The notes under the pieces: model-generated
The model's database searches: none
Seen by the model: only the letters and a program-made list of their open reading frames with translations
What the model was told of the DNA's origin: nothing
Source of the DNA: Gyromitra esculenta
Taxonomy: Eukaryota > Ascomycota > Pezizomycetes > Pezizales > Discinaceae
Direction: 5' to 3'
Length of the DNA stretch: 64,000 nucleotides
Assembly: GCA_038503075.1 (NCBI GenBank)
Contig: JBCAML010000012.1
Coordinates: 1,612,001-1,676,000 of the forward strand
Shown: positions 35,161-46,700 of the stretch, piece by piece
Layout of the letters: each line of letters starts with the position of its first letter
How positions within the stretch are numbered: the stretch's first letter is position 1
Made by a program: the position numbers and the translations under genes

Positions 35161-36620
35161 GTCTGTAAAGACCAAAATTGAGGCCGTTGTCAGGCCAAAA
35201 ATAAAGTACACCAAATTATAATCCAATAGCCAAAAATTGACAACTTTACGCCCCCATTCTAATAAGATGGGTATCATAAGTAAGAAAAATAAGACTATCT
35301 AGGCGAAGCTAGAAGGATTTACAGGGTCTCTAGTTGTGTATAAAGGAAGGGGAAACGTGGTGAGATATATAGATATTTTCTCACACCAAACCATCCCTTC
35401 AGAATCACAGCCCATAGAGCTACCAACAATTGCCAGCAGAGAGCTGCGCCCGTGAAAATTTACTATTTCCTACTACCTACTGCTTGTAGATGACGAGTTT
35501 GGACTTTAAGATAAGCTTCAAAAGCCATCAAAAGCCTCCAACAATCAAATCTCGAAATCTCACTCGGGCGCCAAGCCCACTACAAAGACCAAGCAACTTG
35601 GAAACCACCCTCGAAGCCTTCCAAACCTAAAATCACTGTGATCCGCTTAGTCAGCACTCCCCAACAGTAACAACCGGAGCCTCCAAACTCATTACTACAT
35701 GCAAGTGCCAAAATGGCGCACAACCAAAATGTAACAAAACCTAAATTCACAGCACTAAAACCTCTCAATAGCAAATGAACATCAGCAAAAGGTTTGGATT
35801 TCCACTCAATGCACCCCATTGGCATCTGGTCCTCCCAGTGAAGTATTTCTGAAAATTTGGATTATTGACCGGAGTATGAGTTCTTTATTTGTCATGTTTG
35901 TGCAATATTTTTTGCATTTTTTATTTTATTTGTAACAGGGATCTTTTGAATTGACTTTTTTATGAAACATGAGAGATAATTGAACTTTGATATGTAAAAG
36001 TAGAGGTCATTTATATATGAAATAGGTTGAAATTTGAGAAATAGCTTGGTTCGTATTGTAATTACAAAAAAAAATAACCCGTTTTTCTGCAATCAGATAC
36101 TATCTTAAAAAGATGCCATTAGGTGGAAATCAAAACTTTTTGCTGATGTGGAAAGGACGAGGTAACACGCCCTTCCAAAAGACAAGCTGTATCCGACAAG
36201 CTGCATCCGGGCGTCATTTGGTTTTTGCTGATGACAATTACAATTCATAATTATTGTTTATAGGAGTGCCCTCATTACAGTAAACTGATATATTTCGGCT
36301 CCGAATATTTTCATAAGCCTGGTCTTTTCTATTTACTAAAGATTTTTTTATTCTTTTCCCTTGCGTGTTGCGTGCTGCGTTGGAAAGTTCCAAACAACAC
36401 AGAGAAAACCCTCATCGTTCCTAACTTAATAAACATTACACTTGCCAGAACACAATCCCCGCTAAAAATCATTTGAGTGATCTGAATATCCTCCAAGAAT
36501 TCATATACTCACCGGTTTGCACTTAAATACCCCACTTTTCCTATTCATAACTCACTCATAACTCATGACCATTTCCTGCAACAGAACACAGCAAAACGCC
36601 CAGGAAATCCCGCAACACGT
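35161..36620. other. AT-rich spacer, nothing recognised
   Basis: Between the two dispersed-repeat copies. Short stop-rich frames on both strands and poly-A/T stretches (for example 35880-36100) are all that is seen. No gene or structured element is supported. Confidence 0.5.
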
Positions 36621-36629
36621 GACCCGCTC

Positions 36630-36970
36630 AGCTCTTTGTCCTACTCTCCGCTCTGCTGTTGGCTCCCTGCTCTGCTTTCCTCCCCACCTTACTGGCAGTC
36701 GAACTGGCAATCGAACAGGCGCCCAACCAGATTGTATATAGGGCTCGCTAGAGCAGTCGATTCTGCAGTCAACAGGCGTTATATGGGTGTCTCTGGGAGC
36801 CGATCCTGCGGTCGAACGGCGGGTATGGGGCTCGCTAGGAGGCTTGATCCTCCTGCCGATCCTCCTACCGATCCTCCTATCGATCTCGCAGTCAAACAGG
36901 CGTCATATGGGCGTCTCTAGGAGGTTCCCTAGGGCAGTCGATCCTACTATCGAGCGGGTGGTACATTAGC
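36630..36970. repeat. Dispersed repeat, copy B
   Basis: This is the relative of 34840-35160: a CT-rich start (CTCTCCGCTCTGCTG), then several units with AGTCGATCCTGCAGTCGAA-like and ATATGGGCGTCTCTAGGAGG words. It has a local triplication of GATCCTCCTACC-like 12-mers near 36845-36885. A more distant resemblance continues near 37460-37620 (GGCAGTCAGCGGGCAG). Confidence 0.65.
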
Positions 36971-38048
36971 AAAAATAATACTTTACCCCCTAACCTCTTA
37001 GAGACTCTAGAGGTCAGGGAGACGCAGGAGACTCATGGAGGAAATGTGTCTTCATAGAAGGGTGTTTGGAGACCCACTTCCTCCGGAAGTCTCCTAGAAA
37101 TCCTATGGATGCTCCTGGAGCCTACTAGAGATCTTGCTGCCTCCTCCATAACGTCTCCAGAGCTCCATGGAGAGGCTCTAAAGCGTGATCCACTGTGCGT
37201 GTCACGCTCGCCACTTCGTTCATTTTGGAATAGTTAACTTTTTTGTTCCACGAGAATGTTTATTACTAGTCTATACGCTCTATGTACAATGTATATATAC
37301 CAATCGACCCGATACAGCTCCTACCACCTCCTCTAGAATATTATCCTTCCCACGATTTTCGTGGCCTGCAATGTTACTCCGGGGGTCTTGCAGGCGAGCT
37401 CTAGGGGGTTAGGAAGTCGTCGATATAAGAGTCTCATGGGTGAGCTTTAGGAGATTCGGGGCGCGTCTGTATGGCAGTCAGCGGGCAGTTAATATGGCTG
37501 CTTCCTAGACGAGCCCTAGGGGTCGAGATGTGGCCTATATAGCGGCCTATATGAGGGGGTGAAAGGCATCTCTTTGGCAGTCTATATGGCAGTCAGCGAT
37601 AGTCCATTGGGGATGGGCTGTAGGAGCCGCGCAACCGCCCATATGGAGGACTCCCAGGCACGCTTTGGAGGTGGAGGTGTGGGTGTGGGAGAAGGAAGCG
37701 GTTGGAGAAAACGGAGGCGTGACCAAATGCTCTAAGTCGCGTGAGCTAGGGTTGGCTTCCACCCAAATAGTTTGGGTTAGGAATCCCTAGCGAGAGAATG
37801 TTTCGAGATTTTCTCCAAGTCCCGTAGGTTAGGGTTCGCCTAAGGCTTTTTGGGGGCACTGAGCGGGGAGGTGTCTACCGGAGGTCGGGGGTGTATGGCA
37901 GGGCTTCTCCTAGAGGAAATAAGATCTTGAGGAGTAGCACAATCCTCAGGGAGGAGTAGCACGAGCGCTCGGGCCTCCCGGAGCATAGGGAACTCAAGGA
38001 GGTCAAGAAGGAAACCGTCTCCCAGGGAAACACACCCGATCTCCAGGA

Positions 38049-38497
38049 GGCGAGAAACCCTTTCCGATGCCAGTCACTAGCCACAACAACCTTTAGAGTA
38101 CCATCCAAAACCAAGCACACCAGAGACACACGGCTATCTCTGCCTAAAACACACGACCATACCCAAACACAATGCTGCCATGCTGCTTCTGCTTACTAGA
38201 GCCTAATATTCTTAGGATATGGAGTAAATAAATAGAATAAGCTAGGTAAATAGACGTATTCAGCAATGGGGGCTCCCTTGGTAGGTGTGTATTATTTTTC
38301 TAGACTTTTTTTGGTTTGAGCGAGGTATAGCTGGAGCATAGAGATACAGCGCACCTGAGTAGCTGCCATAACTAGCAGAAACTAGCAATAGTAGGTGCTC
38401 TACGTTGTGGGCGGGGGGTCTCCATGTGTCTCCGGTTGTTGGATGGTACTCTAAAGGTTGTCGTGGCCAGTGACAAGCATTGGAAAGGTTTTCTCAC
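38049..38497. repeat. Inverted duplication, about 62-bp arms
   Basis: 38049-38112 and 38436-38497 are inverted copies, about 85 percent alike by eye, sharing TTTAGAGTACCATCCAA and its complement. Read outward on opposite strands, both can encode the same short peptide segment (LDGTLKVVVASD then H and KGFL), and many differences fall at third positions. They may be two fragments of one repeat family, inserted in opposite directions. Confidence 0.6.
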
Positions 38498-40549
38498 GTT
38501 AATTTTCCCTCTAGAATGAGGAAGGGGTACATATAATAACTCTCCTTCGGATCACAATGCCGTTGCTAAGCTAGAACTTTTGAGTTTACTAATCCGCTCC
38601 AGCTAAATTGGGAAGCACATAAAGCGCCCCGCTCGCGGATTGGTCAAGAACTACCCCCGAACAAAACTCCACCAATCACAGGGAGGGTTAAGTTCTAAAT
38701 AATAAGAATTGGGCCCAAAAGAGAGGATCTACTTTGCCGATTCTAGAACGCTAGTAGATTATTGGTTCGAGGAAAGACTCTTGCGTACTCAGCACGCCAA
38801 GCTCACTATTCTAGTTGAGTCGATACAGGACACACTAGTACCTCAGGACAGATAACAACTGCAGACTAGCTACCATATTCACTGACATATAATCTGGAAT
38901 GTAAACTGCTCCGAGTTCTGCAGGCTCGACATGGGCCCGAGACAGTTTACAGTAACCAATAACATTGCCCGATCCTCATACTCTGACGTGAAAATAAAGC
39001 CACAAGAAGCCGCTTTCCAGCTATGTCATACGAATCATACCCTATCTCACCCCAACATCGTACATTATCTAGACAGATAGGCCTAGGAGCTAATCTTTGT
39101 AGTCTTGAAATTTTAAAATTATGGGATTAGCGGGAGGTGGTATCAACTCCCTGTGCCTTTAGTTTTATATATCGCTCTATTACAGATAACCAGTACAAAT
39201 GAGGGCTTAAAGAAATCAGTATCTCTTCTGATCTCAGCCTGCGTAAATATTTCAAAAGTTAGGTCGCTAAGTGAAATTCTATAGTATTAGGCACCTCTAA
39301 TGAAATCTCGTCCACGAGATCACATTCCGCTGCTATTAGAGAATTTTCGTCAAAGTCTCACTGGGTGGACACGTTCAAAACTGAAATACCAAAAATACGC
39401 CGTCAAAAAACAAATAGCACACATAATGCAGATAAAAATCGATGTGTTAAGCGGCCAAAAACTCCGCTAGGACAAAATTTTCACTGAAACTCCGTTCGGG
39501 AAATGTTTTTGTCGTTTAGCATATCACTTTTAAACCGGTGTTTTGAGGAGCCAACGGTGTTTTAACAATGCTTTCGTGAAGTAGGTAGTAACTACTTTCC
39601 AAACCTCCGCTCCGTTTAAAATTTCTATTTACAGACTGCTAACGGAGCTTCGGTAAAACAGAGTTTTGAACCTTCGAGTTTCCCGAATGCGTCAATTATA
39701 AAATCAAGAACAGTTCTAGTCCATTGACGAATAATGCTAATGAGTGAATCGCCCAGACATTCACGAATTGACCGGTCTATTCGTCACTGGCTTGCTACCC
39801 TAAAGAGGCTTCCCACCGAAGAGGACCAACTCTTCAAGAATGTATTTCCCTTCAGCGTATAAAGTAGTTTACTAGCCCTAAACCTAGGTACAATCTCCGA
39901 CAAATAAAAGATACAGTAGATAAATGTATGGCGCCCCGGAAAAAGATTAAAAATTTGACAATATGGTTCTTAAGTCATAAAGTACTATAACCATCATCAC
40001 ATATCCAACAAGTGGTTCGTGGCCTCAAGCGTAGATTGTTTCCGTTTACATGGGGGTCGTATGAGGGTTCCCAAGGGGATAAAGGAGAGAAAGCAAGAGA
40101 GCGCGACATATAAACTAGAACACAGATTTCCATAGATCTAGATTGTTCCCTTTACTCGATGGTGTTAAGAGCAATCCTAAATACATCCGTTTTTTCGTTG
40201 TCAGGACAGGTATTAAACAAAACAGTATTTATCAGGGCAACATCACCTCAAATGTTCTAAGCAACACTGACTTAATTAACGAGGAGGCATCACTACCATC
40301 CCCCTTCGCTTGGTTAGAGCGGCGGCAAACACACTCAAATAACTACTAAAGTTTCGTGAAATTTTAGCCCAAACTATCCGCTCACAAGCATATGAACCGG
40401 AAAACAGAGGTTCGTGGCTTTATATGTTACGCAAGTGGCTTCGTATAAGACGAAATCTGAGAACTGTGTCGTAGCGTACAAAGTCACACCCCTGTTTTGC
40501 GGCTGATATTCCTGGAAACGAGTACATGTATGAGATGGGAGCAGCACGG

Positions 40550-40680
40550 GAATACCGTATGAACTGACGAGATACGACCCGTTGCTAAGGGTGGTACATA
40601 ATGCCTTGGTGAAAGAGATCTTTTTCATGTGTAAGCCACCCTTAGCTGCAGGTCCTATCTCGCTAGTTCATACGGTGCAT
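40550..40680. repeat. Foldback element with about 45-bp arms
   Basis: 40550-40594 and 40636-40680 are inverted repeats sharing CCGTATGAACT, CGAGATA and GCTAAGGGTGG with a few mismatches, around a 41-nt centre. No coding content. Transcription would give a long hairpin; more probably it is a short foldback/MITE copy. Confidence 0.65.
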
Positions 40681-41205
40681 AAGTATAATGCAAAAACACG
40701 TTGTTAAATTTTGAAGAAAAAAACTGGTCCTTCAGGATTTCTTCCAGTGGCCCAAGCCCCTCAGGAACATGTGGGGGCTTTGATGAGCCCGGTCAATTCA
40801 CCGACTGGCATTATTGCGAATGTATTAGAACAGAACCAGACAGACTAGCTGAGATAAAGAAATCTAAACTCTTGCAATGTTGCTGAAAAAGGATATAGTG
40901 CAGAAACGAAATAGTTGGAATAGAAATAATGAGACTAGATATCTCAAGTTTTGGGTGGGATGGTGATATCAACTCCGGTACCAATAAAAGAAAGGATGGA
41001 CGAGATAGACCAAAAGTGAATAAGAACAAGTCATCCGTAGCTACAGCGAGTTTATTAACGGAATTCCCAAACTGCTAGGGTCATGGATAGTATGTCTTCG
41101 TCGAGACCTAGATATACCTAACAGAAGGGCTACGAGCTCAACCCATAAGGTGCTATACCACCTTTATACCTAACTTCGTTCGATATCGATCTGCTGAGTT
41201 ATTCG

Positions 41206-43440
41206 TTACTGCAAAATTGGGAACCCTTCTACATGCTGACCAAGGCAGTTAAGGATTTCGCAGTACGTGAAGTTCGGAGCGAAAACAATATAATATAAAC
41301 ACGGGTAGTCTGCAAATTATGAATTAGTGATATCAGATATCCTTTAGTGATGGGAAACATACCTTTGAAGGAGTTTGGTTTCGACGTTCTAAAATCGAGT
41401 ATGACATGTTGTGTCAAGCCCCACTCGTGATAAAGCCCGTGAGGTTGAAATCTGGAAATGTGCTCGTCTAATCTATCGCCATCCCTTACGCACTCAATCC
41501 CCCAATTTGCTCCTCCGCTCACATAGAAGTCTATCCTGCCTCTTTTTTGGGGGCTCCATTCAGATATCAAATATGATCTAGAACCAAGGATTTGATAGCA
41601 ACTCCTATATAGCTCATCTTGGTAAACTGCCTCTAGGGGGCGGATGATTCCGCCAGAGGCTAGCGTGTAAGCGGAATTCGATAAACATCTGGAGGAAAAT
41701 TTTTTAATCGCCCTGAAACAAAAAACAGCAACCGAATTATCGTATTGTTCAGTGGAGAAATCCTTATCGAGCGGCACCAACATTTCTCGACAATACCTAA
41801 GGGAAGTAAGCGTTAAGTCTGAGAAAAGCTTGAGCGAAGTATTTACCAGCGATGCACCTCAGTCGGGAAGATATATTGGATTTCCGGAGTCTGCAATTCT
41901 GTTTTGGGCGCGAGTTCCGCATGAAGCCAACCACGCTTGTACGCTGCATTCAAACCTGGATTACCCTCCAACGTGCCCGAAATTTTGTGGTAGAGCACAG
42001 CTTCCCGTAGAACTGGGACAACTTCTCCATTGGTTTGAAGCATTTCTGGAGGAGGTAGGCTTCTACCAAAACCATCTTGAAACTGGAGCTTCGCAAAAAA
42101 TTGGTCGTGATCAATTACAGAACGTGCAGATTCACAGTCAATTGGTTGACCTTGCTGGCGATACGGACGAAGTTGCTGTTCAAAATTAACGTCATGTTTA
42201 TGTGAAGACGCAATTCTCGACAATAGTCTTTACTTACCTCAGAGTGTATGAGCACGTCTAAGACAGCTCGGGTACAACCAGGATGCCCGGACGTTATCTT
42301 GAAGAGGTAATCGACTAAATCCGAACGGAGTCGGAATGATGGGCCTTCTTTTTCAGCGACGCCGCAAACACGTGAAATGACATTCTCAAATTCTTCTCGT
42401 GTGAAGTACAGCGTACTTATCGAAACACGTTGATCTGGGCTCAAGAACGCTGGTGCAGACCCATCGTAAGCGACGGCTGTAGGGGAGGGAGACCCCCATG
42501 ACGAAAACAATGCAATATAAGGGCCAGTTGAAACCCCTTGAGACTGAACCTTGACAAGATCATTCCAAAAGGTATCGAATGGATAGCTGTTTTGAGCTTC
42601 GTCGCAGATTAGTAGTAAATTGGAATGATCAAATATAACCCCATCCCAAGTTATATGGGCAAATTCCTTGATCACGATATCAAAACTTTTATGAAGGTAC
42701 CCCTGGCCTTTACTAGGCCAGCTCAGATAGACAACCTCCATTTCAGGAAAATTCCGGATAACATAATCTTCGAGCAACCTCGCTAACTGAGTCTTACCAC
42801 TCGTAGGGGTGGCCCTAGAATGTGCAACTCTGAATTTGCAAAGGCGTTCCCAAAGCTTCATTACGGTATCCGGCCGAGGACATACTTTTGGGTCTATTTG
42901 TCTATGTGAGTTGATAACATTTTTGACTTTTGACGGATCTGATTCTAGTCGTCTGAATCTTAAGGGTATAGGACCAATAGCTAGATAACTACTGTAAGTC
43001 TACTGGGATTTCTGATACAGAAGAATATAAAGATTACTTAGGTCACCATCCGAAACTTGTAAAGTCTTGTGATCGCTTAGGGTATGCCCACAACCACCCT
43101 GGCCTCCCCCATTCGGGACGCAGGGATAGTCAACAGGCAACTTTTTGGGATCAACGAGGAAATAGCCACTTGGACAACTGCAGAACTGGTTCATACAAGA
43201 ACCGCTATTAACCATTATTTTCCTAGATGCCTCTAGTACGGTAATGTTAAGATCTTTGTTAATGGTGTTGTCCGTATTGTTGGTTCCAGATTCGCTGGGC
43301 TTGACGACCAATGAACTAGGAGGATCTGGAGGATCTGGAAGGTCCCGAGGAGGAGGGGTTGGGGGACCTATGTCGGTGCCGATGTTGCTGAAGAAGCTTG
43401 ACGTTAAACGATGCCACAATCGTTTGATAGAGCCAGTCAT
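41206..43440 (-). CDS. Crinkler-like protein: Cys/His cluster, P-loop NTPase and restriction-nuclease-like C-terminus (670 aa)
   Basis: Exons 43440-43038, 42980-42238, 42175-41847, 41796-41363 and 41309-41206; introns 50-62 nt with consistent phases. Intron 1 (GTAATC donor) is the least certain. The N-terminus has a Pro-rich stretch (26-42) and a Cys/His cluster (C82, C87, C89, C107, C117, H119, H124) that could bind zinc. The NTPase has a P-loop ending TSGKT (194-198), where the usual first Gly is Ala191, and a Walker B segment LLLICDE (256-262). The C-terminal region has D581 in GRIDFYV and E593 in NWGIEC, then an EHISRF helix and VILDFR strand, a layout I associate with the nuclease-fold half of fungal Crinkler/RHS-type proteins. 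No signal peptide. The role may be effector, intergenomic-conflict or self-recognition; this is inference. It is intact, and isolated in repeat-rich DNA. Confidence 0.75.
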
Positions 43441-46400
43441 GATATAGAAGTAGCTGAGGAGACAGTGAGCACAAGGAGACGCTGGACACTTTTAGCTGGT
43501 GGTGTGCGAATTTTGTATCACGCGTGCGTTATCTAAAATTGACAAAGAAAGCACGTCAGAAATTCCTCAGAGGTCAAAACTGTCCGTCGCCGTGCTCGCC
43601 CCCCAGCGAGTCAAGAAGATACAAGTAAGACGGCGGCAAAAATAGAGATTTCTGGGACCGCACGAACAGCCGGATATGAGGATAGATCGAGCTCCGATAT
43701 CATCGACAAGTTGTCACGTTTGCGGTCGTGGGCGTTGTGATTGATTGAAAGGGTTGAAAGGCAGGCGATGGCGAAGTGTAGAGAAGAGAGAGTGAGTTGG
43801 CTTGAAGCAGTCTACATAATATTGACTTATATTCAAGGATAGGGGGGTATGCAGCGAATCGGAGACCTGCTCCCACCCCGCCTACGGCGCCCACAGCACG
43901 ATGCATTTGTACAATGATGCTCTATCTCCAGCACTTTTTAAGCCTCACGCCAGCTCCTAATAGCTTTGATTGGTCTTTCTTAACCTCTGCTGAGACTGTC
44001 CATATCCGATCACCTAGCCAAGGACAAACCATAAAAATCGCAAATAATCACAATGCTTAGGGCTTAAAGAACCTGAACGTGCAAGCGCGAGTTGACCAAT
44101 CAACCTATTTATGTGCTAGGTGAGGCCGAATCAAAAATCGTCACCAGAAAAAGGTATGTTCGGGTTCTCTATGCCTGCCCCGAGCACACCCCACTATAAC
44201 CAAAACCCGGAAACTGTTCCAAGCGATAGTTTTCCAAGGAATACATACAGTTTAGCGGTAGACCACGCAGGCCAACCCAATCGATTGTTAAAAGTCTTCT
44301 TGGAACCTTCCTGGATGGAGAATCTTGCCAGAGGAGTGATATTACCTGGCTGATGAGACAGCACTTCGCCATTCAATCCCCGGTAAGATCGAACATGTAC
44401 AACGATCGGATGAAACGTGTGAATAGAATGGCTTTCTGATCAGGCGGTTTGCGAAACGTATCAAACCGATCTAAAATATACTGACATGTTCCCAGTCGCT
44501 AGCTTATCGAAAAACCGTACAGTTTCAGTTTTGCCAAACGCGGTAACTAGCTGCGCATGCTAGAAACGTTGATTCGTGAAGCTTCGTTTATGACGCAGAA
44601 TGCATGGCCTAAACCCACAGGGGTCGAAATAAATATCGGCCGCTTCCCTCGACGGAAGTGGATCGTAAATACGTCACGGATCGTGGGAGGTTTCAAACCA
44701 CTTTACTTTCGCCTTTGGCTAATTCTGAAAGCCTAAGTAGTTTCTGTCATAAAATTTACCCAAGGCCATAGAAGATTCATCCACTAAACCTCAAGCTCCA
44801 CAGCTATCCTGTCTAATCCATAATTCTAGCAAATCTATTTAGATAGGCAGATAAATCGGAATAGCAGCAGGGTTGGCTTCAGATTCAAGCGGCATGTTTG
44901 TATTGTGGCTCTCGAACACTTCATCCGTCTGCAACGAATTAGAGTTATTGCTGGTAGGCTGTTCCATCGCGCCCAAACGGCTTGGTCTTAAAGTATGTCA
45001 AACGACAGGAAGTAAGATTAGCCATCCCAGAAGTTGCCTCCGGTCTAGGCGCACGGGAGAGGTCAACATCACATTGAATTTTGGTTAGCGCTGCATGAAT
45101 TTTACGTTACCCGCGCCTGCCCCGGGACGCGCGATTCTCGGTTACACGACATACCCGGACACGTCCCAAGCATCTCAAATGGGACTACCGGTAAGGCTAA
45201 GATACAGCCACCATACTCTAAATAGACACATTTAGAAACAAGGTACCTTGAGTACCACCGGCAGTTGTTGCAGGCATGGGCCCCATGATTGTGCAGACGA
45301 GACGATCCCAACGGAACAACACGATCTTGAACAAACAGGTTCAGCTTACCATACCCAGGTCATAATCATACTCAGCAACACCAAAAGTACCCCTCCGAGA
45401 GAGATCAACACCGAAAAATAGCAAGTTTTAGGTTACCGCCGCAGAATAATCTCAATAGCCGTTGCAATTGTAGTGGGGAAGCGCGGATGATCCTATCCCG
45501 AACAACCCTAACCTCTTGACATCGATTAACTTGGGCTGATAACACAACTGGAAGAAATGTTTGGTGGTTTTATAGCTCTTAAGTTGATTTGCCACAGATT
45601 CTGCACCGAGTGTATGACAAGTTCAATTTTTTTATCTCACTTCGCCACGCGTGGGGGTAAGGTTACTTATTATCCTTCCAATCCAATCTAAAGTCCAAAA
45701 ATTATTTTTCTACCAGGCACACGGGATCTTTACAGGCCGCTATGATATGCTATAACCGGGCGGAAGTCACTATCTCTGATGAAAAGCTCGTTATCGCTCC
45801 TTTTTCGCTAACTCAAGCATAGATGGAAACTGTGGAATACATACAAGAAAGGGATGGTGAAGACGAAAGTAACACTACGCTAAAGTCACTACCGACTCAT
45901 TAAGCACGGGAGATCGACAACGAACCCTGGAAGTACATTTCAACCTGGTGAAGAGCCTCATGATAGTAGAAGCACAATGCTTCTGCTGTCGGTGGTACAG
46001 TCTCCCTCCTCGCGGCTGGGGATGTTGCACCAATATTAGATTTAACCTAATGTTAGTTGCGCTTGCGGGTATAACATGAGTTCTATACACCGAATCGATA
46101 CTATTTAGCTCTGGTAAGTGAGTCAGTTGGCGAATCTTGAACACTTTATAGAGAGGTTTCTATCGGTTAAGCTTGTTAGCGCTAACTAAGGCCTAAGACT
46201 CTAAGTCATTCGAAGCCTGCGATATAAACCTAGAAACTACATAATACCAGCTAATTATGAGAAATTAAGGCGTGACTTAACAGAAACAAGCGGCAAGCCT
46301 CTAAGTGATAAGTACTCGAAGTTTATTCTCTAAGAATTTATTTGTACTCCAAACCCACATAATCCCATGCTATGGCAAGACAAGGTCGGAATCGGCCAAG

Positions 46401-46530
46401 AGGATGTAAGTTGTATCGTCACGTGGTTGAACACGGCTCAAAAGCGCGGTGGTTCCCGGTCACCAACCGTATGATTCTCGGTTCTGGCCGTCTAGGCGGT
46501 TGGTAAAAACCCCAGCCAGTAGACATTGAG
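43441..46530. other. Spacer, no gene recognised
   Basis: This includes the likely promoter of the Crinkler-like gene (43441-43900). Open frames at 44120-44353, 45102-45311 and 45875-46144 lack recognisable domains. The 45102-45330 stretch has pseudo-splice patterns on the minus strand but gave no family I know. Confidence 0.45.
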
Positions 46531-46534
46531 AGTC

Positions 46535-46700
46535 ATGCTTACAGCGTACGGTAAAAAGATCGAGAAACTGGGGTTTACTAACAGGGCTCTGTGGCCAATC
46601 CAGCTGCTCGAGTCGTCCTTGAAAATTCTAGGGCGCCAATAACAATCCCGAGCCCCAAGCCTCGCGCTTCTCGTTCTTTTCTGCTATACGTTGTAATTGT
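46535..46700. repeat. Dispersed repeat shared with 22035-22200
   Basis: GAGAAACTGG, GTGGCCAATCC and TTCTAGGGCGCCAA occur here in the same order and spacing as their AT-shifted counterparts at 22063-22150 (GAGAAACTGG, GTGGCCAATCC, CTCTAGGGAGCCAA). This copy is richer in G/C, so it may be younger or less mutated. Element type unknown. Confidence 0.55.

Larger units (their letters stand above)
36971..41205. other. Gene-poor, repeat-bearing spacer
   Basis: No gene is supported. It contains an inverted duplication (38049-38112 and 38436-38497) and a hairpin element (40550-40680). A G/C-richer section (36990-38110) differs in composition from the AT-rich remainder and may be one larger repeat. Around 39450-39660 the word AAACTCCGYT recurs several times without forming a clear array. 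Confidence 0.5.

Noticed and set aside
45102..45330. Minus-strand stretch with Cys-rich frame and splice-like sites
   Set aside because: No exon chain gave a recognisable protein, and start and stop could not be placed.
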